A stretch of DNA of 6,172 nucleotides from GCA-002704185 sp902588515 (GTDB lineage: Bacteria > Pseudomonadota > Alphaproteobacteria > Pelagibacterales > Pelagibacteraceae), in NCBI GenBank assembly GCA_902588515.1, contig CACIPP010000020.1, positions 1 through 6,172 of the forward strand, given 5' to 3'. The position numbers and the translations under genes are program-made. Positions 1-6,172 of this stretch are shown here, in pieces. The notes below the pieces were generated by a model that worked only from the letters and a program-made list of their open reading frames with translations, was not told the origin of the DNA and searched no databases. The stretch's first letter is position 1. Each line of letters begins with the position of its first letter.

Positions 1-804
1 AAGTTTATCTTTTTCTTTACCTATTAATTTTTGAAAAAGTAAAATTATTGGCAAAGTCAGCTTACCCTCTTTAAAATCATTTCCTATTTTCTTCCCAAAT
101 ATTTTTTCTTTTGATGAATAATCTAAAATATCATCGGTAATTTGAAAACAAATTCCTAAATTTCTTCCAAATGACTCTAACGCTTCTTTTTCTTTATTGG
201 ATTTATTATTTATACATCCACCAATTCTCATTGAGGCACCAAAAAGAGAGGAGGTTTTTGCGGTAATGATATCAATGTAATTTTTTTCAACCATATCAAC
301 CTGTTTTTCAAATTGCAGTTGCAAAATTTCACCTTGAGCTATTTCAGAAGAAACAGATGAAAGTAGTTTAAGGACTTCTTGTGAACCATCATCTACCATC
401 ATTTGAAAACATCGGCTTAATAAATAATCTCCTGCTAGTATAGATGCTTTATTTCCCCAAATAGAATTAGTTGTCTTAAAACCTCTTCTAGTTTCACTTT
501 TATCAATCACATCGTCGTGTAGAAGTGTTGCATTGTGTATTAATTCTACACAAGCTGCTAAATTAATGTGACGCTTTCCCTTGTAATTAAATATCGCTGA
601 GGAGGAAATTGCCAATAGTGGTCTTATTCTTTTTCCACCTGTTTTCATTAAATGTGAGGACATTTTGCCTATTAGATCTACATGACTAGAAAGTTTAGAT
701 GTAATTAGATTATCTACTTCTTTTAATTCAAGTTGAAATAGGTCTTTTATCTCTAAAAAGGGATTTGAATCTATGTCTTTAAGACGAATTACATTTGAAA
801 ACAT
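1..804 (-). CDS. ispB: Polyprenyl (octaprenyl-type) diphosphate synthase, partial (C-terminus off the left edge)
   Basis: All-trans polyprenyl diphosphate synthase. It extends an allylic diphosphate with isopentenyl diphosphate to make the isoprenoid tail of ubiquinone. Reading the reverse complement from the ATG at 804 gives 268 uninterrupted residues to position 1. The family is usually about 320-340 residues, so some 50-70 C-terminal residues lie outside. Visible family landmarks are GGKRIRP (residues 56-62, diphosphate binding), the first aspartate-rich motif in LLHDDVID (about 95-101, with RR at 106-107), LAGDYLL (123-129), the AKTSSLFGAS stretch (182-191), and the second aspartate-rich motif in FQITDDILDY (220-229), followed by GNDFKEGKLTLP. 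All Mg2+-binding aspartates are present. The start is the first Met of the frame. It has no clear Shine-Dalgarno site, only a run of nine A just upstream of the ATG. The gene diverges from the S49 peptidase gene. The long-chain class is clear, but the chain length (C40 or C50, so IspB- or DdsA-like) cannot be read from the sequence. Confidence 0.93.
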   Translation of the reverse strand, partial: MFSNVIRLKDIDSNPFLEIKDLFQLELKEVDNLITSKLSSHVDLIGKMSSHLMKTGGKRIRPLLAISSSAIFNYKGKRHINLAACVELIHNATLLHDDVIDKSETRRGFKTTNSIWGNKASILAGDYLLSRCFQMMVDDGSQEVLKLLSSVSSEIAQGEILQLQFEKQVDMVEKNYIDIITAKTSSLFGASMRIGGCINNKSNKEKEALESFGRNLGICFQITDDILDYSSKEKIFGKKIGNDFKEGKLTLPIILLFQKLIGKEKDKL

Positions 805-830
805 GTTTTTTTTTAACGTATTTATTGGCT

Positions 831-848
831 ATTTGTTATTAATCAAAT
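831..848. repeat. Short imperfect inverted repeat in the divergent spacer (possible operator)
   Basis: ATTTG at 831-835 pairs with CAAAT at 844-848, separated by 8 bases, with one further matching pair (837/842) inside. It is centred about 35 bp upstream of the ispB start and 80 bp upstream of the peptidase start, which is a plausible place for a regulator site. In DNA this A/T-rich, 5-base arms readily arise by chance, so this is a weak candidate only. Confidence 0.15.
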
Positions 849-870
849 GACGCACCCTTCAGGAAAAAAA

Positions 871-900
871 TAAACATTACCTTTACGTTTTTGATATAAA
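871..900 (+). promoter_or_regulatory. Candidate sigma-70-type promoter for the S49 peptidase-glyQ-glyS-ppdK unit
   Basis: A TAAACA box at 871-876 (four of six matches to TTGACA) and a TATAAA box at 895-900 (five of six to TATAAT) are 18 bp apart. Transcription would start near 907, leaving a leader of about 12 nt before the ATG at 920. The position fits the first gene of the plus-strand run. A/T-rich background produces many such matches, so this is inferred from spacing and position only. Confidence 0.3.
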
Positions 901-919
901 TTAATAAAAGATTCTAATT

Positions 920-1726
920 ATGATTTTTAGTAAAAAACCTGTGGTTGCACACATAAGATTAAAAGGAGTAATAGGAAACGTTGGAAGATTCCAACAAGGG
1001 TTAAGTTTGGCTTCAAATGAAGCAGTTATAAAAAAAGCATTCGAAACTAAAAAATTATCAGCCGTGGCTATTTCCATTAACTCTCCGGGCGGATCTCCTG
1101 TTCAATCAAAATTAATTTATTCATTAATTAGAAGGTTGGCGGAAGAAAAGAAAGTTAAAGTTTTCACTTTTGCTGAAGACGTAGCAGCATCAGGCGGATA
1201 TATGCTTGCATGTGCTGGCGACGAAATTTATGCGAATTCAAGTTCAATTGTAGGTTCTATCGGTGTTATATACGCAGCCTTTGGTTTAAATGAATTAATT
1301 AAAAAAATTGGAGTTGAGAGAAGAGTTTATACAGCTGGCAAAAGCAAAAGTACTTTGGACCCTTTTAAAGAGGAAAAACCAGAAGATGTTGAAAGGTTAA
1401 AAAGAATTCAAGAAGATCTTCATAAACAATTCATAGCATTGGTTAAATCAAGCAGAAAAGATAAAATAAAACATATAAAAGACGACGATTTATTTACAGG
1501 AGAATTTTGGTCTGGTGAAAAATCAAAGGATCTTGGATTAGTAGACGGAATTGGTGATATGACAGAAACAATTCAAGAAAAATTTGGAAAAAAAGTAAAA
1601 ATAAAAAATTTTGATAAACCAGAAAGTTGGTTAAAGAGAAGACTATCCTCAAATTTGAGTAATGATATAATAAATATATCATATGAGCTAGAATCTAGAT
1701 ATTTGTGGAATAAATATGGTTTATAA
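920..1726 (+). CDS. S49-family serine peptidase (SppA/SohB-like), soluble form
   Basis: Ser-Lys dyad peptidase of the SppA/SohB (signal peptide peptidase A) family, whose members degrade cleaved signal peptides or membrane-derived peptides. The 268-residue protein is essentially one S49 domain. It shows SINSPGGS (residues 52-59), the nucleophile motif VAASGGYMLA with Ser91, GSIGVIY (112-118), and AGKSKSTLDPF. In the last, Lys143 aligns with the general-base Lys of SppA. The 52-residue Ser-Lys spacing matches what I recall for Bacillus SppA. F-T-G-E-x-W and GLVDGIGD (about 192-213) are also family-typical. The N-terminus (MIFSKKPVVAHIRLKG) runs straight into the first beta strand, with no signal peptide or transmembrane anchor, so a cytoplasmic or peripheral location is inferred. 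The ATG has only a weak AAAAG upstream. The stop overlaps the glyQ start by 1 nt (TAATG), making this the first gene of the operon. The sohB/sppA subtype cannot be settled here, so no symbol is given. Confidence 0.92.
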   Translation: MIFSKKPVVAHIRLKGVIGNVGRFQQGLSLASNEAVIKKAFETKKLSAVAISINSPGGSPVQSKLIYSLIRRLAEEKKVKVFTFAEDVAASGGYMLACAGDEIYANSSSIVGSIGVIYAAFGLNELIKKIGVERRVYTAGKSKSTLDPFKEEKPEDVERLKRIQEDLHKQFIALVKSSRKDKIKHIKDDDLFTGEFWSGEKSKDLGLVDGIGDMTETIQEKFGKKVKIKNFDKPESWLKRRLSSNLSNDIINISYELESRYLWNKYGL

Positions 1727-2628
1727 TGGTAAAAAAAAAAATTAAATCTGAAAAACAAAAAAAAAGTTCAAAAAATAAATATCTTACGTTTCAAGAAATA
1801 ATATTTAGTCTTCAAAATTTTTGGTCCAAGCAGGGTTGTGTAATTCTTCAACCATATGATTTAGAAGTTGGTGCGGGAACATTTCATCCAGCAACAACTT
1901 TAAGATCTTTAGGACCTGATCCATGGAAAACTGCTTATGTTCAACCCTCAAGACGGCCAACGGATGGAAGGTATGGAGAAAATCCAAATAGACTTCAACA
2001 TTATTATCAATTCCAAGTTTTAATTAAACCATCTCCAAAAGACATACAAAAACTTTATCTTAAAAGCTTAACCGCTTTAGGAATAATTTATAAAAATCAT
2101 GATATTAGGTTTGTGGAAGATGATTGGGAAAGTCCAACACTTGGAGCTTCAGGTTTAGGATGGGAAGTTTGGTGTGATGGAATGGAAATTACACAATTTA
2201 CATATTTTCAACAAATGGCAGGTTACGAATGTAAACCTGTATCAGTAGAAATAACTTATGGTTTGGAGAGAATATGTATGTTTATACAATCAAAAGATAG
2301 TGTTTATGATTTAGATTGGAATGATCAAGGCACAAAGTATAAAGATATATATTTAAGATCTGAAAAAGAATATTCAGCCTATAATTTTGAACATGCAAAT
2401 ACCGATACATTATTGCAGACATTTGTTGGAGTTGAAAATGAATGTAACAATCTTTATGAAAAAAAACTTTGTTTACCTGCTTACGATCAATGCTTAAAGG
2501 CTAGCCATATTTTTAATCTTTTGGATTCACGGGGTATTATTAGTGTAACAGAAAGAGCTAATTATATTAACCGAATTAGGTCGCTAACTAAAAAATGTGG
2601 TGAGCTATGGTTAGAACAACCTAAATGA
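1726..2628 (+). CDS. glyQ: Glycyl-tRNA synthetase, alpha subunit
   Basis: Catalytic subunit of the bacterial alpha2-beta2 class II glycyl-tRNA synthetase. It activates glycine with ATP and, together with GlyS, charges tRNA-Gly in the cytoplasm. The 300 residues match the family length (303 in E. coli). Class II motifs are clear: motif 1 around GAGTFHPATTLRSLGP (49-64), motif 2 RRPTDGRYGENPNR (76-89) followed by LQHYYQFQV, and motif 3 in YGLERI (178-183). Other conserved stretches are IRFVEDDWESPTLGA (127-141), GWEVWCDGMEITQFTYFQQ (145-163) and SVTERANYINRIR (273-285). Relative to E. coli the N-terminus has about 13 extra residues, nearly all Lys/Ser/Gln, encoded by long A runs. The C-terminus lacks about 11 residues after the RIRSLTKK helix. 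The start is the only Met before residue 153 and overlaps the peptidase stop by 1 nt. The end overlaps glyS by 4 nt (ATGA). No strong Shine-Dalgarno site is seen, so expression probably relies on coupling. Confidence 0.98.
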   Translation: MVKKKIKSEKQKKSSKNKYLTFQEIIFSLQNFWSKQGCVILQPYDLEVGAGTFHPATTLRSLGPDPWKTAYVQPSRRPTDGRYGENPNRLQHYYQFQVLIKPSPKDIQKLYLKSLTALGIIYKNHDIRFVEDDWESPTLGASGLGWEVWCDGMEITQFTYFQQMAGYECKPVSVEITYGLERICMFIQSKDSVYDLDWNDQGTKYKDIYLRSEKEYSAYNFEHANTDTLLQTFVGVENECNNLYEKKLCLPAYDQCLKASHIFNLLDSRGIISVTERANYINRIRSLTKKCGELWLEQPK

Positions 2629-4691
2629 ATTACAATTTTTTTTTAGAAATTTATTCAGAAGAGATACCTTATTTACTTCAAAGTAGTGCGAGAAATCAAC
2701 TAATAAAAATAGCCGAAAATAATTTTAAGGATAACATTATTAGTTTTAAAACTTTAGAATGTTTGTCTACTCCTAAAAGACTAGTTTTATTAGCTGAAGA
2801 AATGGTCACAAATATTATGTTACCAAGCAAAGTAATTAAAGGCCCGAGAGTAGGTTGCAATGATGAAGCTTTGGCTGGTTTCATGAAATCACAATCAATT
2901 AACAAAAAAGAAGATCTTAACGAGGAAGATACTGAAAAAGGTAGGTTTTATTTTTATAAATTAAAAAAAAAAGAGGTGAATACTATTGAGGTACTACAAA
3001 AAATACTAACTGAATTTTTAAGTGGAATTCAATGGAAAAAATCAATGAGATGGGGATCTTATGACTGCTCATGGGGAAGACCTCTAATTTCTATAGCATG
3101 CATGTTAAACAATAATGTTGTTAAATTTAATTTTAATCATTTAGTTTCTAGTAATGTTGTATACCTAGATGGTCCTTATGAAGAAAAAGAAATTAAAATA
3201 AAAAATGCCTCTCATTATATTGATACCTTAAAAAAAAATAAAGTTGTACTAAATCAAGAAGATAGAAAATTTATTATATCTGAAAATTTAAAGAAAATTT
3301 TAAAGAAGAATAATTGTCATGAAGAATTAAATAGTAAGCTTTTGGATGAAGTTGTAAATCTAGTTGAGAAACCGTGCGTTCTAAAAGGTAATTTTAAACA
3401 AACTTTTTTAGATTTACCACCGCAATTATTAGATTTAACCATGCAACAACACCAAAAATATTTCCCCATGAAGTTAAAAACAGATAATAAACATATTAAT
3501 TGCTTTTTATTTGTATCTAACAACACGGACGTAAATAATTTAATTCTAAAAGGAAACGAGAGAGTTCTTCAAGCCAGGTTATTCGATGCGAAATTTTTCT
3601 GGGATAAAAATAAAAAACAAAATCTCGTAAAGCAAATATCCAAACTTAACAAAATAATTTTCTTTAAAAAGCTTGGATCAATGTACGACAGAACGCAAAG
3701 AATCAGACAATTATCATCTATAATTGCAGATTTGGTTGGTGCAAATAAAGGTGATACAGAAATAGCGGGGTCTATTGCCAAAGCAGATTTAGTATCAGAT
3801 TTAGTCGGAGAGTTCCCCGAGTTACAAGGTGTTATAGGAAGTCATTTTGCAATACAACAAGGTTTTAGTGAGGAAATATCAAATGCAATAAAAGAGCATT
3901 ATTTACCTCTCGGCCCTAAAGATAAAGTACCAAGGTCTAAAATTAGTATTGCAGTTGCTTTAGCTGATAAAATTGATGTTGTTTTGGGTTTCTATGGAAT
4001 AAATGAAAAACCTACAAGCTCTAAAGATCCTTTTGCTCTTAGAAGAAATGCACTTGGAATTATAAGAATTTTAATTAAAAATAAATTATCACTGTCTCTA
4101 AAAGAAATATTCAATAATTCTAAGAATTTATACAAAATGCAAAATATAAATTTTGAGAACGAAAGTCTTATTGAAAATTTAAATGAATTTTTTACTGAGA
4201 GATTTAAAGTGATTTTAAAAGACTTAGATTTCAGATTGGATATTATCAACTCAATAGTTGATACCAACGGTTGTGATGATATTTATGGAATTTTTAGTAA
4301 AATAAAAACCTTTGATAATTTGTTAAAACAAAATAGCGGCAAGACAGCAGTGAGTGTTTATAAAAGAGCAAAAAATATTATTAACCAAAATTCTCAAGAT
4401 GAGATACTAGGAAATCCAGATAAAATTTTATTCGAACATCCATCTGAAGACGAAATTCTAATTAAGATTAATCAAATAAAAGATTATTTTACAACTCCTA
4501 GTCGATTAAGGGATTACAATAAGTCAATTGAGTTACTATCTGAAATAAAACCCTTAACAGATACATTTTTTGACCAGGTTAAAGTAAATAGTGAAAATCA
4601 ACAACTTAAAAAAAATAGATTGGAATTGCTATATTTGATGTGTAAAACATTTGATAAATTTACTGACTTTTCTAAACTTGATGGGGCGTGA
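2625..4691 (+). CDS. glyS: Glycyl-tRNA synthetase, beta subunit
   Basis: Beta subunit of the alpha2-beta2 glycyl-tRNA synthetase, which supplies most tRNA contacts. The 688 residues match E. coli GlyS (689). The start FFLEIYSEEIP (5-15) corresponds to the family's EIGTEELP opening. Then come STPKRLVLLAE (48-58), KGPRVGCNDEALAGF (72-86), MRWG plus WGRPL (141-154), LPPQLLDLTMQQHQKYFP (264-281) and NERVLQARLFDAKFFWDKN (311-329). An HD-domain-like segment follows, KADLVSDLVGEFPELQG (386-402) and EHYLPLGPKD (424-433), then ALADKIDVVLGF (445-456) and PTSSKDPFALRRNALGIIRI (463-482). The C-terminal helical DALR-like anticodon-binding region ends with FFDQVKVN and LKKNRLELL (648-669), where the family has FFDxVMVN and LRxNRLALL. 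The ATG overlaps the glyQ stop (ATGA), which suits 1:1 subunit synthesis. The stop overlaps the ppdK start (TGATG). No frameshift or missing block is apparent. Confidence 0.98.
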   Translation: MNYNFFLEIYSEEIPYLLQSSARNQLIKIAENNFKDNIISFKTLECLSTPKRLVLLAEEMVTNIMLPSKVIKGPRVGCNDEALAGFMKSQSINKKEDLNEEDTEKGRFYFYKLKKKEVNTIEVLQKILTEFLSGIQWKKSMRWGSYDCSWGRPLISIACMLNNNVVKFNFNHLVSSNVVYLDGPYEEKEIKIKNASHYIDTLKKNKVVLNQEDRKFIISENLKKILKKNNCHEELNSKLLDEVVNLVEKPCVLKGNFKQTFLDLPPQLLDLTMQQHQKYFPMKLKTDNKHINCFLFVSNNTDVNNLILKGNERVLQARLFDAKFFWDKNKKQNLVKQISKLNKIIFFKKLGSMYDRTQRIRQLSSIIADLVGANKGDTEIAGSIAKADLVSDLVGEFPELQGVIGSHFAIQQGFSEEISNAIKEHYLPLGPKDKVPRSKISIAVALADKIDVVLGFYGINEKPTSSKDPFALRRNALGIIRILIKNKLSLSLKEIFNNSKNLYKMQNINFENESLIENLNEFFTERFKVILKDLDFRLDIINSIVDTNGCDDIYGIFSKIKTFDNLLKQNSGKTAVSVYKRAKNIINQNSQDEILGNPDKILFEHPSEDEILIKINQIKDYFTTPSRLRDYNKSIELLSEIKPLTDTFFDQVKVNSENQQLKKNRLELLYLMCKTFDKFTDFSKLDGA

Positions 4692-6172
4692 TGAGTATTT
4701 GGGTATATGATTTTGATAAAAAAATAAAAAGCGGAAGAGTTCCTTTAAAAAACTTGTTGGGTGGTAAAGGTGCCAATTTATCAGAAATGATTAGGATAGG
4801 ACTGCCTGTACCACCTGGTTTTACAATTTCAACAGAAGCATGTAACGAATTTTATAAAAGTAATCAAAAATACCCTAAAAGTCTTGAAAAACAGGTAAAG
4901 ACATCAATCAAAAATATTGAAAAAAAATTGAAAAAAAAATTTGGTGATAAAAAAAATCCATTGCTAGTTTCAGTAAGATCAGGAGCCAGGGTTTCAATGC
5001 CAGGAATGATGGATACAGTGCTAAATCTGGGTTTAAATGATGAAACCGTTCAAGGATTATACAAAAAAACAAACAATGAAAAATTTGCCTATGACAGTTA
5101 TAGAAGATTTATTCAAATGTATAGTAGTGTTGTTCTTGGAGTTGATCATCATAATTTTGAAGATCTTATTGAGAAGTATAAACTTACTAAAGGAGTTGTT
5201 TTAGATACAGATTTAGAAGCTTCAGATTGGAAAGAATTAATACTTAATTTCAGAGAAGTCATCAAGGAACAAACCAAAAAAGATTTTCCACAAAATGTTT
5301 TCGAGCAACTTTGGGGAGCTATAGGAGCAGTATTTTTGTCATGGAAAAATCAAAGGGCAAAAACTTACAGAAAATTAAATAATATTCCTGAAGAATGGGG
5401 TACCGCGGTTAATGTACAGTCTATGGTTTTTGGAAATATGGGAAATAATTGTGCTACAGGTGTTGCGTTTACAAGAAATCCTTCTACTGGTGATAAAAAT
5501 TTTTATGGCGAATACTTAATTAATGCACAAGGGGAAGATGTTGTTGCTGGAATAAGAACGCCACAAAATATAACTTTAAAAGCGAGAAAAGAATCAGGCT
5601 CTAATGAACCTTCCATGGAAGAAGCTATGCCTAAAGTATATCAGCAACTTGTTAAAATTTATAAAAAGTTGGAAAAACATTACAAAGATATGCAAGATAT
5701 TGAGTTTACAGTAGAAAATGATAAATTATGGATGTTACAGACTAGATCTGGCAAAAGAACCGCAAAAGCTGCAATAAAAATTGCTGTAGACATGGTTAGT
5801 GAAAAATTAATTAAAAAAGAACAAGCTTTACTAAGAATTGATCCAAAAATTTTAGATACACTTTTGCATCCAACTTTAGATCCAAAAGCACCAAAAAATA
5901 TAATTGCTAAAGGTTTGCCAGCTTCGCCAGGAGCTGCCTCCGGAAAAGTAATTTTTACTGCTGATGAAGCAAAGCATCTAAAATCCCAAAGTCAGAAAGT
6001 CATTTTAGTAAGACAAGAAACCTCGCCAGAAGATATTCACGGCATGAATGCGGCAGAGGGTATTTTGACTTGCAGAGGTGGAATGACAAGTCATGCTGCA
6101 GTTGTTGCTAGGGGCATGGGTAAGCCATGTGTTTCAGGTGTTGGAACTATTCAAATTGATTTCGAAAATAAA
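4691..6172 (+). CDS. ppdK: Pyruvate, phosphate dikinase, partial (C-terminus off the right edge)
   Basis: PPDK catalyses ATP + pyruvate + Pi <=> AMP + PEP + PPi in central carbon metabolism. The window holds 494 residues of an enzyme usually about 880-900 long: the ATP-grasp nucleotide-binding domain and most of the phosphohistidine domain. The PEP/pyruvate TIM barrel with its catalytic Cys lies beyond the edge. Visible motifs are LLGGKGANLSEM (22-33, Lys26 in the Clostridium symbiosum Lys22 position), VRSGARVSMPGMMDT (95-109, Arg97), MVFGNMGNNCATGVAFTRNPSTG (245-267), DIEFTVE and LWMLQTRSGKRT (336-357, Glu338, Gln350 and Arg352 matching metal/ATP ligands), GLPASPGAASGKV (408-420), and GGMTSHAAVVARGMGKPCVSG (463-483). 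The phosphorylated residue is His468. Thr466 sits at the site controlled by PPDK regulatory protein in plants and some bacteria. ATG at 4691 overlaps the glyS stop by 1 nt. A GGGG at 4683-4686 might act as a weak Shine-Dalgarno site. PEP synthase is unlikely, because the GNNCATGVAFTRNPSTG and MPGMMDT segments are PPDK-type. Confidence 0.97.
   Translation, partial: MSIWVYDFDKKIKSGRVPLKNLLGGKGANLSEMIRIGLPVPPGFTISTEACNEFYKSNQKYPKSLEKQVKTSIKNIEKKLKKKFGDKKNPLLVSVRSGARVSMPGMMDTVLNLGLNDETVQGLYKKTNNEKFAYDSYRRFIQMYSSVVLGVDHHNFEDLIEKYKLTKGVVLDTDLEASDWKELILNFREVIKEQTKKDFPQNVFEQLWGAIGAVFLSWKNQRAKTYRKLNNIPEEWGTAVNVQSMVFGNMGNNCATGVAFTRNPSTGDKNFYGEYLINAQGEDVVAGIRTPQNITLKARKESGSNEPSMEEAMPKVYQQLVKIYKKLEKHYKDMQDIEFTVENDKLWMLQTRSGKRTAKAAIKIAVDMVSEKLIKKEQALLRIDPKILDTLLHPTLDPKAPKNIIAKGLPASPGAASGKVIFTADEAKHLKSQSQKVILVRQETSPEDIHGMNAAEGILTCRGGMTSHAAVVARGMGKPCVSGVGTIQIDFENK

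Larger units (their letters stand above)
805..919. other. Divergent intergenic spacer between ispB and the S49 peptidase gene
   Basis: This 115-bp spacer is the only non-coding DNA in the window, and it must carry the 5' signals of both divergent units. It is very A/T-rich, with a T9 run at 806-814 (poly(A) leader on the ispB strand). It also has a short imperfect inverted repeat (831-848) and a locally G+C-richer block at about 850-863. No tRNA, riboswitch-like fold or strong hairpin terminator was recognised. Confidence 0.8.

Noticed and set aside
805..919. Possible glycine riboswitch or T-box ahead of the synthetase operon
   Set aside because: The spacer is too short, too A/T-rich and lacks paired G+C stems or a terminator. 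It also precedes the S49 gene rather than glyQ directly.
1494..1758. Antisense ORFs of 61-62 codons opposite the 3' end of the S49 peptidase gene
   Set aside because: They are Phe/Leu-rich mirror translations of A-rich coding DNA, overlap a well-supported gene, and show no recognisable domain or start signal.
1805..1987. A 60-codon antisense ORF opposite the start of glyQ
   Set aside because: It is the reverse of the conserved motif 1/motif 2 coding region of glyQ, whose constraint explains the open frame.
3786..3930. HD-domain-like stretch in GlyS as a fused nucleotide phosphohydrolase
   Set aside because: The KADLVSDLVGEFPELQG to EHYLPLGP segment is a standard part of GlyS proteins, not a fusion specific to this genome.
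2696..4267. Several 69-91 codon antisense ORFs opposite glyS
   Set aside because: They lie entirely within a full-length conserved gene, have no family resemblance, and are expected by chance in A/T-rich coding sequence.
1..6172. Mobile element, CRISPR array, toxin-antitoxin or defence system
   Set aside because: Every long frame is a recognisable housekeeping gene. No direct-repeat arrays, terminal inverted repeats or transposase/integrase motifs were seen, and composition is uniform.

Overview
The window is a very A+T-rich stretch (roughly 70% A+T by eye) with almost no non-coding DNA. It looks like a marine alphaproteobacterium of the SAR11/Pelagibacter type. The reasons are the A/T-ending codons, lysine- and asparagine-rich proteins, 1-4 nt gene overlaps, weak Shine-Dalgarno sites, and the gene order polyprenyl synthase / S49 peptidase / glyQ / glyS / ppdK, which is familiar from alphaproteobacteria. 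The assignment rests on composition and gene content only, because there is no rRNA gene.

Layout: positions 1-804 (minus strand) hold the N-terminal 268 residues of a trans-polyprenyl diphosphate synthase (IspB-like), cut by the left edge. Positions 805-919 are a 115-bp divergent spacer, the only intergenic DNA here. It must carry the start signals of both transcription units. From 920 to the right edge, four plus-strand genes form a tightly packed presumed operon. They are a soluble S49-family peptidase (920-1726), glycyl-tRNA synthetase alpha (glyQ, 1726-2628), glycyl-tRNA synthetase beta (glyS, 2625-4691), and the first 494 residues of pyruvate phosphate dikinase (ppdK, 4691 to the edge). 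The three junctions overlap by 1, 4 and 1 nt (TAATG, ATGA, TGATG), so translational coupling is likely.

How the genes fit together: GlyQ and GlyS form the bacterial alpha2-beta2 glycyl-tRNA synthetase, and their coupling supports balanced subunit synthesis. Glycyl-tRNA charging releases AMP and PPi, and PPDK interconverts ATP + pyruvate + Pi with AMP + PEP + PPi, so the two share a nucleotide/PPi pool. The IspB-like enzyme on the other strand makes the ubiquinone side chain.

I found no mobile element, CRISPR array, RNA gene or defence-like cassette. The region is ordinary core metabolism. The points worth a second look are small: long poly(A) tracts at the 5' end of glyQ, an S49 peptidase without a membrane anchor, a G+C-richer block with an 8-codon ORF in the spacer, and the possible AMP/PPi link between GlyRS and PPDK.
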